Shown here piece by piece: positions 1-8,885 of a stretch of DNA of 64,000 bases. Both the position numbers and the translations under genes were made by a program. The DNA is from Paludibacter sp. 47-17. Lineage in GTDB: Bacteria; Bacteroidota; Bacteroidia; Bacteroidales; Paludibacteraceae. Location: contig MKVT01000020.1 of assembly GCA_001898935.1 (NCBI GenBank), positions 186,001-250,000 on the forward strand, read 5' to 3'. Positions within the stretch are counted from its first letter, which is position 1; each line of letters begins with the position of its first letter. The notes under the pieces are model-generated. The model made no database searches. It was not told where the DNA came from and saw only the letters and a list, made by a program, of their open reading frames with translations.

Positions 1-1828
1 TGGCTTCCACCGCCCGTATTTCTTCCCGGCTCATTTTCTGGAAATGCGAGAAGTCGAACCGCAGGCTGTCCGGGCTCACGTACGAACCTTTCTGTTCCAC
101 ATGGGTACCGAGCACTTCGCGCAAGGCTTCGTGCAAAAGGTGTGTCGCCGTGTGGTTGTTACAAATCGACTGACGGTTGGCCGTATGGATACGCGCAAGG
201 AAAGTTTCGGTGGGGTCGGCCGGCAATTGTCTGCTCAGGTGCACCGAAAGGTTGTTTTCTTTTTTTGTGTCGAAAATGGCAATCGTTTCGGTGCCGTTGC
301 CCAGCGTTCCGCTGTCGCCCACCTGTCCGCCCATCTCGGCATAGAAGGGAGTCGTGGAAAGCACGATCTGATAATATTCCTGATTCTTCTGTTTAACTTT
401 GCGGTAGCGAAGAATAGACGTTTCACATTCGGTGGCGTCGTAACCCACAAAGGAGCTTTCGCCTTCACGAATCACCACCCAGTCGCCGGTTTCCACTGCG
501 GCGGCATTGCGGGCGCGTTCTTTCTGTTTCTGCATTTCGGCATTGAATGACTCGATATCCACACCGAATCCATGTTCGCGAGCGATGAGTTCGGTAAGGT
601 CGAGCGGAAAGCCGAACGTATCGTATAAAGTAAACGCATCTTTACCGGCAATTACTTTTGCCGCCGCATCTTCCATTACCTTGTCGAGCAATCTGATGCC
701 GGTTTCGAGCGTGCGAAGGAACGAATCCTCCTCTTCTTTCACTACTTTTTCGATGAGCACCTGCTGAGCGGGTAATTCGGGATAGGCTTGCCCCATCACT
801 TTTACCAGAACAGGAATTAATTGATACATAAAGGCCTGTCGTTGATCGAGGAAGGTGTAGCCATAGCGGACAGCCCGGCGCAGGATACGACGAATTACAT
901 AACCGGCCTTCGCATTCGAAGGCAGCTGCCCGTCGGTAATCGAAAAAGCGATGGTGCGGATATGATCGGCGATCACGCGCATGGCGATGTCGTTTTTTTC
1001 GTCGGCACCGTACCGGATGCCGCACATGGCAGCCAGTGCCTGAATAATAGGCTGGAAAATATCGGTGTCGTAGTTCGACTGTTTGCCCTGGATGGCCATA
1101 CACAGGCGTTCGAACCCCATACCGGTATCGATTACCTTGGCCGGCAGCGATTCGAGCGAACCGTCGGCCTTGCGGTTGTACTGCATGAACACATTGTTCC
1201 AGATTTCAATCACCTGAGGATGACTGCCGTTTACCAGCGTTAAACCATCGATTTTTGCACGCTCTTCGTTGCTGCGAATATCGATATGAATTTCCGAACA
1301 GGGTCCGCAGGGTCCGGTATCGCCCATTTCCCAGAAATTATCCTTTTTATTCCCGTCGATGATTCGTTCGGCAGGCAGAAACTGCTCCCAGATGGCGGCC
1401 GCTTCGTCGTCGCGTTCGAGACCTTCGGCAGGCGAACCTTCAAAAACAGTTACATACAGCCGGTCTTTATCGAGTTTCAGCACTTCGGTGAGGTATTCCC
1501 AGGCCCATTCGATGGCCTCCTTCTTGAAATAATCGCCAAACGACCAGTTGCCGAGCATCTCGAACATGGTATGGTGGTAGGTGTCGTGCCCCACTTCTTC
1601 CAGGTCGTTGTGTTTACCGCTTACCCGGAGGCATTTCTGCGAATCGGCCACCCGCGGATACTTCACCGGGTCGTTGCCCAGAATGATGTTCTTAAACTGG
1701 TTCATCCCCGCGTTGGTAAACATCAGGGTCGGGTCATCCTTGATAACCATGGGAGCCGAAGGCACTATCTTATGATCTTTAGAAGCGAAAAAATCGAGAA
1801 ACGATTGACGTAATTCCTGTGAAGTCAT
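1..1828 (-). CDS. alaS: Alanine--tRNA ligase, N-terminal 609 residues (cut by window edge)
   Basis: Charges tRNA-Ala with alanine in the cytoplasm. The reverse strand stays open from an ATG at 1828 to the window edge, giving about 609 residues of a protein usually near 870. It opens with [20 protein letters not shown], followed by the class II catalytic core ([27 protein letters not shown]). The editing domain, with its HxxxH zinc motif in [13 protein letters not shown], is reached near residue 575. The C-Ala domain lies outside the window. It is divergent from the M23 peptidase gene and has a minus-strand TACTTTTG -7 element 33 bases upstream. Identification is certain; only the 3' end is missing. 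Confidence 0.97.
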   Translation of the reverse strand, partial: MTSQELRQSFLDFFASKDHKIVPSAPMVIKDDPTLMFTNAGMNQFKNIILGNDPVKYPRVADSQKCLRVSGKHNDLEEVGHDTYHHTMFEMLGNWSFGDYFKKEAIEWAWEYLTEVLKLDKDRLYVTVFEGSPAEGLERDDEAAAIWEQFLPAERIIDGNKKDNFWEMGDTGPCGPCSEIHIDIRSNEERAKIDGLTLVNGSHPQVIEIWNNVFMQYNRKADGSLESLPAKVIDTGMGFERLCMAIQGKQSNYDTDIFQPIIQALAAMCGIRYGADEKNDIAMRVIADHIRTIAFSITDGQLPSNAKAGYVIRRILRRAVRYGYTFLDQRQAFMYQLIPVLVKVMGQAYPELPAQQVLIEKVVKEEEDSFLRTLETGIRLLDKVMEDAAAKVIAGKDAFTLYDTFGFPLDLTELIAREHGFGVDIESFNAEMQKQKERARNAAAVETGDWVVIREGESSFVGYDATECETSILRYRKVKQKNQEYYQIVLSTTPFYAEMGGQVGDSGTLGNGTETIAIFDTKKENNLSVHLSRQLPADPTETFLARIHTANRQSICNNHTATHLLHEALREVLGTHVEQKGSYVSPDSLRFDFSHFQKMSREEIRAVEA

Positions 1829-1860
1829 ATAATAAATTCTAAAATGCAGTAAAAGGACTG

Positions 1861-1868
1861 CAAAAGTA
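1861..1868 (-). promoter_or_regulatory. Bacteroidota -7 element for alaS
   Basis: Reads TACTTTTG on the minus strand, an exact match to TAnnTTTG, 33 bases before the alaS ATG. No clear -33 TTG was seen. With the flanking GCA it forms one arm of a 10-bp inverted repeat with the opposing promoter at 1881-1888. Confidence 0.6.
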
Positions 1869-1880
1869 CTCCAATTTTAT

Positions 1881-1888
1881 TACTTTTG
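1881..1888 (+). promoter_or_regulatory. Bacteroidota -7 element for the M23 peptidase gene
   Basis: Reads TACTTTTG, an exact TAnnTTTG match, 42 bases before the ATG at 1930. It lies back to back with the alaS promoter, so the two polymerase sites overlap. Confidence 0.6.
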
Positions 1889-1929
1889 CACCACTTCGAT
1901 CGATAAAAGTTTATAAATGACGAAAAAAG

Positions 1930-2898
1930 ATGGCTAAGAAGAAGTTTCACTTTAATCCCGAAACACTCAGTTACGAGGAAACCGACCACACTCTGCTTCA
2001 TAAAGTCAAGCGTTTGCTGATCCATCTCTTTTCAGGAGTTTCGCTGGGTATCGGCTTCTTCTTTATCTTCGTAACACTGATTGCCTCACCCGAAGAAAAA
2101 CAACTTGCCCGCGAACGAAACCGCCTTCAGGCTCAATATAAGCTATTGGAACGAAGTATGGACGAAATGTACGAAGTGTTGCGCGATCTGCAGCAACGCG
2201 ACGATAATTTATACCGTGTTATTTTTCAGGCCGATCCGATTCCGGTGTCGTTGCGAACCTCGGGTGCGGGCAACAGCGAGTACTACAAGCAGTTGCTTAC
2301 GATGACCAATTCGCAGATAGCCGTGGAAACCACCCGTAAGTACGATGCGTTGCGCAAGCAGTTTTACATCCAGTCGCAATCGTACGACGACCTGGTAGTG
2401 TTGGCGAAGAATCAGGAAAAAATGTTACAAAGTATTCCGGCCATTATGCCGGTACTGAATAAAGACCTGAAACAAACCGCTTCGGGCTACGGATGGCGTA
2501 TCGATCCTATTTACCGCACGAGGCGTTTTCACGAAGGCATGGACTTTACCGCTCCTACCGGCACCGATATTTTTGCAACCGGTCAGGGGCGTGTGATTTT
2601 TGCCGGATGGCGTCAGGGTTATGGAAATACGGTGATGATCGATCACGGGTTCAATTATAAAACCCTGTATGCGCATATGCATATGATCGGCGTGAAAGTG
2701 GGGCAGCAGGTACACCGCGGCGAAGTGATCGGGAAAGTGGGAAACACGGGCAAGTCGACCGGTCCTCACCTCCATTACGAAGTCCATCACCGCGGACAAC
2801 CGACCAATCCGCAGCATTACTATTTCCTCGATTTGTCGCCTAAAGAGTACGACGAGATGGTGCAGTTGAGTAATAATGCCGGTCAGATGTTCGACTAA
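1930..2898 (+). CDS. Membrane-anchored M23 family metallopeptidase
   Basis: A zinc endopeptidase of the LytM/M23 family, expected to cut peptidoglycan cross-links or to act as an amidase activator in the periplasm. The 322-residue protein has a short cytoplasmic N-terminus, one transmembrane segment at about residues 30-53, a charged coiled-coil stretch (about 55-95) and a C-terminal M23 domain (about 185-290). The zinc and catalytic residues are visible: H201 and D205 in HEGMD, H249 in LYAHM, and H280/H282 in HLHYEV, so it is probably active rather than a degenerate EnvC-type activator. An earlier ATG at 1918 is out of frame and stops at once, which supports 1930. A hairpin terminator follows the stop. 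Confidence 0.9.
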   Translation: MAKKKFHFNPETLSYEETDHTLLHKVKRLLIHLFSGVSLGIGFFFIFVTLIASPEEKQLARERNRLQAQYKLLERSMDEMYEVLRDLQQRDDNLYRVIFQADPIPVSLRTSGAGNSEYYKQLLTMTNSQIAVETTRKYDALRKQFYIQSQSYDDLVVLAKNQEKMLQSIPAIMPVLNKDLKQTASGYGWRIDPIYRTRRFHEGMDFTAPTGTDIFATGQGRVIFAGWRQGYGNTVMIDHGFNYKTLYAHMHMIGVKVGQQVHRGEVIGKVGNTGKSTGPHLHYEVHHRGQPTNPQHYYFLDLSPKEYDEMVQLSNNAGQMFD

Positions 2899-2904
2899 AC
2901 AAGT

Positions 2905-2947
2905 ACGGCCCTGATGCAAGTTTTGCTTCAGGGCCGTGCCATTTTTT
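2905..2947. terminator. Rho-independent terminator between convergent genes
   Basis: The arms at 2905-2919 and 2923-2937 pair along nearly their whole length with one T-T mismatch, and ATTTTTTCTT follows on the plus strand. It ends the M23 gene. The minus-strand side is less U-rich, but the hairpin may also end pgi, whose stop lies 18 bases away. Confidence 0.8.
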
Positions 2948-2954
2948 CTTCAGT

Positions 2955-4298
2955 TTACAAACGCGCTTTCAAGGCTGCGGTTTCGGCTTCGAAGCCAGGT
3001 TTCTCGAGCAATGCAAACATGTTTTTCTTATAGGCCTCCACTCCCGGCTGGTCGAAAGGATTTACTCCCAGGAGGTAACCGCTGATACCACAGGCTTTTT
3101 CGAAGAAGTAGAACAGCTGGCCAAGGTAATACTCGTTCAGTTTCGGCAGTTCAATCTTCAGGTTCGGAACTCCTCCGTCGATATGGGCAAGCAAGGTGCC
3201 CAGTTCGGCCATCTTGTTCACTTCGTCCACCCGTTTTCCCGCCAGGAAGTTCAATCCGTCGAGGTTGGCCGGATCGGAAGGTACCAATACCTTGTGGTCG
3301 CTTTCTTTGACCGAAATCACGGTTTCGAAAATGGTTCGTTCGCCTTCCTGTATCCACTGGCCCATCGAGTGCAGATCGGTAGTGAAATCGACTGCCGCAG
3401 GGAAAATGCCCAGGTTGTCTTTCCCTTCGCTTTCGCCGTATAATTGTTTCCACCATTCCGACACGAAATGCAGTTTGGGGTGATAGTTTACCAGGATTTC
3501 AATCTTTTTTCCGCTTTTATACAGCTCGTTACGCACGGCAGCATATTGAGCGGCCATGTTGTTTTCAAAAGCTGAGCCTTCGTCGCATTGGAGTTCCATG
3601 CTCACGGCTCCGCTCACCAATTGGCGGATATCGAAGCCGGCCACTGCGATAGGAAGCAGGCCTACCGGCGACAGTACCGAGTACCGGCCACCGATATTAT
3701 CTTCAATCACATAGGTTTTGTAGCCTTCCTGAACAGCCAGTGTGCGCAGGGCTCCACGGGCTTTGTCGGTAACTGCCACGATCAGCCGGCGGGCAGTTTC
3801 CTTGCCCTGCTGTTCTTCGAGCTGAGTTTTCAGGAGGCGGAATGCCAGTGCCGGTTCGGTGGTAGTTCCCGATTTCGAAATCGAGATAATTCCGAATTTT
3901 TTATTTTTAAGTAGTTGCTGCAGTTCAAAAAGATAATCTTCGCCGATATTCTGACCGGCGTAAACAATAGCCGGGCTTTTGCGTTCGGTCTGCAGCCAGT
4001 CGAAACTATTCGAAAGTGCATCGATAGTAGCTTTTGCACCCAGGTAGCTTCCACCAATCCCAATCACCACCACCACTTCGCAGTGGGCGCGTAAAACGGC
4101 AGCTGTTGCTTCGAGGTCGGCCAGGTGAGCTTCGTCGATCGACGACGGGAGATGAAGCCATCCCAAAAAATCGTTGCCTTTTCCTGTTCCCTGATGTAAA
4201 GCTTTGTTGGCAGCTTCGGCCGCCGGCTTGTAAGCCGCAACTGTTTCCGGTGCGACGAAGCCATACGCTTTTTCAATCGATAACTGAATGTTGTTCAT
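2955..4298 (-). CDS. pgi: Glucose-6-phosphate isomerase
   Basis: Interconverts glucose 6-phosphate and fructose 6-phosphate in glycolysis and gluconeogenesis. At 447 residues it is of the compact PGI type found in Bacteroides and Firmicutes, shorter than the roughly 550-residue enterobacterial form. Visible signatures are [19 protein letters not shown] and the sugar-phosphate-binding [18 protein letters not shown] in the SIS folds. It is the last gene of a lysS-gpsA-pgi run, with 12 bases between the gpsA stop and its ATG, so co-transcription is likely. From memory the same order occurs in Bacteroides. Confidence 0.97.
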   Translation of the reverse strand: MNNIQLSIEKAYGFVAPETVAAYKPAAEAANKALHQGTGKGNDFLGWLHLPSSIDEAHLADLEATAAVLRAHCEVVVVIGIGGSYLGAKATIDALSNSFDWLQTERKSPAIVYAGQNIGEDYLFELQQLLKNKKFGIISISKSGTTTEPALAFRLLKTQLEEQQGKETARRLIVAVTDKARGALRTLAVQEGYKTYVIEDNIGGRYSVLSPVGLLPIAVAGFDIRQLVSGAVSMELQCDEGSAFENNMAAQYAAVRNELYKSGKKIEILVNYHPKLHFVSEWWKQLYGESEGKDNLGIFPAAVDFTTDLHSMGQWIQEGERTIFETVISVKESDHKVLVPSDPANLDGLNFLAGKRVDEVNKMAELGTLLAHIDGGVPNLKIELPKLNEYYLGQLFYFFEKACGISGYLLGVNPFDQPGVEAYKKNMFALLEKPGFEAETAALKARL

Positions 4299-4310
4299 TT
4301 CTTTTTAATT

Positions 4311-5306
4311 TTACTTTAATTTATCGGTAAGCTCTCTGATTTTCAGAATCGGAGAGTTTCGGTTGTATAAAATTTCATACACGGCATCCACAATGGGCAT
4401 GTCGACTTTGTATTTCTGATTGATTTCGTAAATGGTTTTAGTAGCATAATAGCCCTCGGCAATCATTTCCATTTCCATTTGGGCGGTTTTTACCGAGTAA
4501 CCTTTCCCTATCATCGTTCCGAAAAGCCGGTTGCGGCTGAATTTGGAATAAGCGGTAACCAACAGGTCGCCCAGGTAGGCCGATTCGTTGATGTCGCGGT
4601 GAAGAGGGTTGGTGGCGTTGCAGAAGCGGTTTATTTCCTGGATGGCATTGGAAATGAGCACCGATTGAAAATTATCGCCGTACTTCAGCCCATGGCAAAT
4701 CCCTGCGGCAATGGAATAGATATTCTTCATTACCGACGAATATTCCATCCCTGTAACATCGTCGCTGGTAGTGGTTTTTACAAAATTGGTCGAAAACTTG
4801 GTGGCCAGCATTTTCGCCCGTTCGCGCGAGGTGGAAGCGATGGTGAGGTACGATAAACGTTCGAGCGCCACTTCTTCGGCATGACAAGGACCAGCCAGCA
4901 CCGCCAAATTGTCTTTGGGAACATTGTATTCCTGTTCGAAAAAATCGGTGATAATCAGATTTTCGTCGGGGACAATCCCTTTGATCGCCGATACAATTAT
5001 TTTTTTGTCAATGCGCCGGCGCAACCGCTTCAGGTGTTGTTTCAGAAAGGGCGAAGGAGTTGCGAAAATCAGAATATCGGAATTGGCTACCAGATGATTG
5101 ATATTGTTGGTGAAGTTGATACGGTCGGTATCGAACTTCACTCCGGTCAGATACGAAGGATTCTTGCTCAGACGGATAAAATCGTCGATCTGTTCCTGAC
5201 GGCGCATGTACCAGTTTATTTCGGATGCATTGCTTAATACAATCTTAGCGATAGCTGTGGCCCAGCTACCTCCGCCAAGTACTGCAATTCGTTGTCGGTC
5301 AGCCAT
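4311..5306 (-). CDS. gpsA: Glycerol-3-phosphate dehydrogenase [NAD(P)+]
   Basis: Reduces dihydroxyacetone phosphate to sn-glycerol 3-phosphate for phospholipid synthesis. The 331-residue protein starts with the Rossmann dinucleotide motif IAVLGGGSWATAIAK (about residues 7-21) and carries the family segment LAGPCHAEEVALERL. Near residue 190 is the conserved GMEYSSVMKNIYSIAAGI, which holds the catalytic lysine. Its ATG is four bases from the lysS stop, consistent with translational coupling in the lysS-gpsA-pgi operon. Length and motifs are ordinary for the family. Confidence 0.96.
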   Translation of the reverse strand: MADRQRIAVLGGGSWATAIAKIVLSNASEINWYMRRQEQIDDFIRLSKNPSYLTGVKFDTDRINFTNNINHLVANSDILIFATPSPFLKQHLKRLRRRIDKKIIVSAIKGIVPDENLIITDFFEQEYNVPKDNLAVLAGPCHAEEVALERLSYLTIASTSRERAKMLATKFSTNFVKTTTSDDVTGMEYSSVMKNIYSIAAGICHGLKYGDNFQSVLISNAIQEINRFCNATNPLHRDINESAYLGDLLVTAYSKFSRNRLFGTMIGKGYSVKTAQMEMEMIAEGYYATKTIYEINQKYKVDMPIVDAVYEILYNRNSPILKIRELTDKLK

Positions 5307-5310
5307 GAGC

Positions 5311-6849
5311 TTACTTCTCTGAGGTTTCGTCGTCGTCTTTTTTTGTCACAACCGGTTTCATTTGCGGGAAGAACAATACCTCCTGAATGGCCTGCTGGCC
5401 TGTCATCAGCATCACCAGGCGGTCCATTCCTATACCCATTCCCGAGGTAGGCGGCATCCCATATTCGAGCGAACGAACAAAGTCCATATCGATATGCATA
5501 GCTTCATCGTCGCCTTTTTCGCTCAGTTTCAGCTGATCCTGGAAGCGTCCGAGCTGGTCGATAGGGTCGTTGAGCTCCGAATACGCATTGGCCAGTTCTT
5601 TGCCGTTCACCATGAGTTCGAAGCGCTCGGTAAGCTCGGGATTATTGCGGTGACGCTTGCACAGCGGGCTCATTTCAATCGGATAATCGGTGATGAAGGT
5701 AGGTTGTATATACTTGCCTTCGCACTTTTCGCCGAAGATTTCGTCAATCAGTTTGCCTTTACCCATCGAAGCATCCACTTCGATATGCAATTGCCTGCAT
5801 ACCCCACGTAGTTCGTCTTCGTTCATTCCATTGATGTCGATGCCCGTGTGTTCCTTGATCGCATCAATCATCGTGACCCGTTTGAAAGGAGTTTTAAACG
5901 AAATGTTTTTATCGCCCACCTGCAATTCGGTAGTGCCGTTCACGTCCAGGCATATTTTTTCCACCATTTTTTCGGTGAACTCCATCATCCAGTTGTAATC
6001 CTTGTAGGCCACATAGATTTCCATGGCCGTAAATTCCGGATTGTGCGTACGGTCCATCCCCTCGTTGCGGAAATTCTTCGAAAATTCGTACACCCCTTCG
6101 AATCCGCCTACGATTAACCGTTTCAGATACAGCTCATTGGCTATGCGAAGGTAAAGCGGAATATCGAGCGCGTTGTGGTGAGTGATGAACGGGCGGGCGG
6201 CGGCGCCACCGGGAATCGACTGGAGCACCGGCGTTTCCACTTCCATATAGCCCATGCCGTTGAAGTATTCGCGCATGGAATTGTATACCTTCGTACGTTT
6301 GATAAAAATATCCTTGATGCCTTCGTTTACCACCAGGTCGACGTAACGCTGACGGTAGCGCTGTTCCGGATCCTCAAAAGCATCGTAGGCAACCCCGTCT
6401 TTGTATTTCACGATCGGTAGCGGGCGCAGCGCTTTCGATAAAACGGTAAGTTCCTGAGCATGAACCGAAATTTCGCCCATCTGGGTGCGGAACACATAGC
6501 CTTTGATGCCAATGAAATCGCCGATATCCAGCAATTTCTTAAATACCGTATTGTACATTTCAGGTTGTGCTTCGGTGCTGATGTCGTCGCGGCTTACATA
6601 GACCTGGATACGGCCTTTCGAATCCTGGAGTTCCATGAACGAAGCCTTTCCCATGATACGGCGGCTCATCAATCTTCCGGCAATACAAACGGGTTTTCCA
6701 CTCTCTTCATCCTTAAATTCAGCTTTTATATCGGTGGAATATGCATCGGTTGGATACAAGGCCGCGGGATAGGGGTCGATGCCCATTTCGCGTAACTTCG
6801 CCAGGCTCTGGCGTCTGAACAGTTCCTGTTCGCTTAGTTCTATACTCAT
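5311..6849 (-). CDS. lysS: Lysine--tRNA ligase, class II
   Basis: Charges tRNA-Lys. The 512-residue protein has the N-terminal OB-fold anticodon-binding domain (about residues 55-170). Class II motif 2 appears as FRNEGMDRTHNPEFTAMEIY and motif 3 as GMGIGMDRLVMLMTG near residue 477. The C-terminus ends soon after motif 3, without the extra domain that some Bacteroides homologues carry (from memory, about 575 residues). It is the first gene of the lysS-gpsA-pgi unit and has a TACTTTTG -7 element 24 bases before its ATG. Confidence 0.96.
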   Translation of the reverse strand: MSIELSEQELFRRQSLAKLREMGIDPYPAALYPTDAYSTDIKAEFKDEESGKPVCIAGRLMSRRIMGKASFMELQDSKGRIQVYVSRDDISTEAQPEMYNTVFKKLLDIGDFIGIKGYVFRTQMGEISVHAQELTVLSKALRPLPIVKYKDGVAYDAFEDPEQRYRQRYVDLVVNEGIKDIFIKRTKVYNSMREYFNGMGYMEVETPVLQSIPGGAAARPFITHHNALDIPLYLRIANELYLKRLIVGGFEGVYEFSKNFRNEGMDRTHNPEFTAMEIYVAYKDYNWMMEFTEKMVEKICLDVNGTTELQVGDKNISFKTPFKRVTMIDAIKEHTGIDINGMNEDELRGVCRQLHIEVDASMGKGKLIDEIFGEKCEGKYIQPTFITDYPIEMSPLCKRHRNNPELTERFELMVNGKELANAYSELNDPIDQLGRFQDQLKLSEKGDDEAMHIDMDFVRSLEYGMPPTSGMGIGMDRLVMLMTGQQAIQEVLFFPQMKPVVTKKDDDETSEK

Positions 6850-6872
6850 AATCAGTTATTTCAAAATTGCTG

Positions 6873-6880
6873 CAAAAGTA
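6873..6880 (-). promoter_or_regulatory. Bacteroidota -7 element for the lysS-gpsA-pgi operon
   Basis: The plus strand reads CAAAAGTA, so the minus strand carries TACTTTTG, an exact TAnnTTTG match 24 bases before the lysS ATG. No convincing -33 TTG was found. Confidence 0.55.
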
Positions 6881-6907
6881 CAAAAAAAGCACGGAATATA
6901 AATAAGA

Positions 6908-6937
6908 CAGGAGGAAAACCTGATAGTTTTCCTCCTG
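6908..6937 (-). terminator. Hairpin terminator after the first SusC/SusD pair
   Basis: A perfect 11-bp stem (CAGGAGGAAAA with TTTTCCTCCTG) and an 8-base loop, lying 25 bases past the SusD stop on the minus strand and followed by TCTTATTTATATT. It separates this unit from the lysS promoter. Confidence 0.7.
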
Positions 6938-6961
6938 AATGACTGCGGCAATAATTCTGAT

Positions 6962-8872
6962 TTACTGTTTCTTTGCCCACCAGAGCGGAGTAAGCACAGC
7001 ATCTTTCTTGTCCGACAACAGGCTGACAGCTACTTCATAACCTTCGGGGTTGGTGTTGACCAGCGACGACGGATATTTCAATCGTTGCGGGAAGAACTTT
7101 ACACTATTGGTCATGTAGTTCGACGCGGTAAGATCGGGTAAATCGGTGTTGGCCAGTTCCACCGCGATGTTTTCGAAGAAGGGTAAGCCCAGCCTGCGGT
7201 GGTCGTTCCAGGCTTCAAGGGGCAACCAGGGTACCTGCGCAATATATTTCTGGGTGATGACTTTGGTCAGCTGATCGTTCTTGACGGTACCGTTTTTATA
7301 AATGGTATTGGATGGATAAGTGTAGGTGTGTACGCCCGGAAGTCCGGTATAGCCATCGATATACACTTTGGTAACGGTAGCGGGAGGTTCGGCGGTATGA
7401 TCAAATTTTGCGGAAGTACCGGCACGGTTATAATTTTCCGAAGCCAGGTAGGCATCGGCATGGGACGAAAGGCCCCAATAGGCGAAACTGGCGCGAACTC
7501 CGTTCTCGTAAGCGGTTTTTGCGGTTGTTCCGGCATTCCATCCTTTCAATGCTCCTTCGGCCAGCAGGAAATAGGTTTCCCAATCGGCGAAGAAAATCCG
7601 TTTTGATTCGCTTCCGCGGAATTTCTGACTCAGACGGGGCATGGTTCCGACGAAGTTCCGCACCTGGTTGAGCGATGAAACGGGGCCCCAGTTGCCAATT
7701 GTATGGGCGTTCCAGCAATAGCTTGCATCGATTTCGATAAACTTCGAACCGTCGGCATTCAGCAAATTACGTTTGGTGGTACGGGCGGTTTGATCCCACG
7801 AAGGATAGAAACAGAAGTCGGGGTTCGTAAAGTCGCCCGGAACAATAAACGCTTTGTAAGCGCGAGGATCCATTTTTGCGGGCAGGCCATCGAGCCAGAA
7901 TCCGGTAGAAGGATCGTTGGTTTTGGTAGGAAGATGCTGGTCGTATTTAATGCCCATGTAATCGTCGGCTTTGATTTTACCGTGCATGGCGGCAGGAAGT
8001 ACATCGGCCGAATTAATACCTCCCAATCCGAGGTATAAGTTATTGAGGGTAGCCGATAAAATCTGCGCGTTCCATTCACGACTCATTACGCCCGTTAAAG
8101 CATCCCATCCCGGACGTTCGGAAACTCCAAATATATCGTCGGCAGCGGTAATCAGGGGTTTCGATGCTGCGGCTTCGAACTCTGTTTTCGCTTTGGCGGC
8201 ATCTACTTCCGACAGGCGCATGGCCAGTCGCAACCGCATTGAATTCGCGTATTTCTGCCATTTTGCATAATTGAAACCGTAAGCCTGATCGTATTTGGTG
8301 TTGGTGGCAGGTATTTCGGGCGCGTTCAGGTCGATTTTCGAGCTTGCATCGGCCAGTTCGCCCAACATAAAGTAATATACCTCTTTTTCGCTTTTGAATT
8401 CGGGGTTGGTGCCATTAAACGCATCGATAGGCATAGGGCCGAAATTGTCGGTGAATTCGCTCATGAGGTAAACCCTCCATATGCGGGCAAATTGCAACAG
8501 ATTATTGGTATAAGGTAATGCCAGCCCGCTATTTATTTTTTCCTGAGCAACCGATACGGCTAAATTGGCCGATTTGAGCCATCCCGAAAGATAACTGTAA
8601 TAATCGCTGCTCCAGCCGTCGTTGTAGGTTCCACCGGCTATCCCTGTTGTAAGCTGGTGCCGTGCAGCCGTTTTCCAGTACAATACAAATGCACGTTCGG
8701 CAATATGCGGATCCTGTTGTGCGTTGATAATGGCATTGTTCAGGATATATTCGACCTGAACCTGCTCGATGCCGGCCGCTTTTGGATCAACATTCAGTTC
8801 GTCGAAATCGGAGCATGCAAAGGTGGTGGCTCCGATCAGCAGCAGAAGTGCTGATTTTATTTTATTTTTCAT
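6962..8872 (-). CDS. SusD/RagB-family surface lipoprotein (pair 1)
   Basis: Expected to be the substrate-binding lid lipoprotein of an outer-membrane SusCD nutrient importer. The 636-residue protein has a lipoprotein signal peptide with lipobox TTFAC (Cys20), followed by DFDELNVDPKA, a typical mature start for the SusD-like group. Tetratricopeptide-type helices would follow, but no ligand can be predicted from sequence. It lies 13 bases after the SusC stop, so the two are co-transcribed, and it is followed by a hairpin terminator. No glycoside hydrolase is attached to this pair. It might import peptides or another polymer and is not necessarily part of the murein locus to its right. Confidence 0.9.
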   Translation of the reverse strand: MKNKIKSALLLLIGATTFACSDFDELNVDPKAAGIEQVQVEYILNNAIINAQQDPHIAERAFVLYWKTAARHQLTTGIAGGTYNDGWSSDYYSYLSGWLKSANLAVSVAQEKINSGLALPYTNNLLQFARIWRVYLMSEFTDNFGPMPIDAFNGTNPEFKSEKEVYYFMLGELADASSKIDLNAPEIPATNTKYDQAYGFNYAKWQKYANSMRLRLAMRLSEVDAAKAKTEFEAAASKPLITAADDIFGVSERPGWDALTGVMSREWNAQILSATLNNLYLGLGGINSADVLPAAMHGKIKADDYMGIKYDQHLPTKTNDPSTGFWLDGLPAKMDPRAYKAFIVPGDFTNPDFCFYPSWDQTARTTKRNLLNADGSKFIEIDASYCWNAHTIGNWGPVSSLNQVRNFVGTMPRLSQKFRGSESKRIFFADWETYFLLAEGALKGWNAGTTAKTAYENGVRASFAYWGLSSHADAYLASENYNRAGTSAKFDHTAEPPATVTKVYIDGYTGLPGVHTYTYPSNTIYKNGTVKNDQLTKVITQKYIAQVPWLPLEAWNDHRRLGLPFFENIAVELANTDLPDLTASNYMTNSVKFFPQRLKYPSSLVNTNPEGYEVAVSLLSDKKDAVLTPLWWAKKQ

Positions 8873-8885
8873 GTGATTGTTTTTT

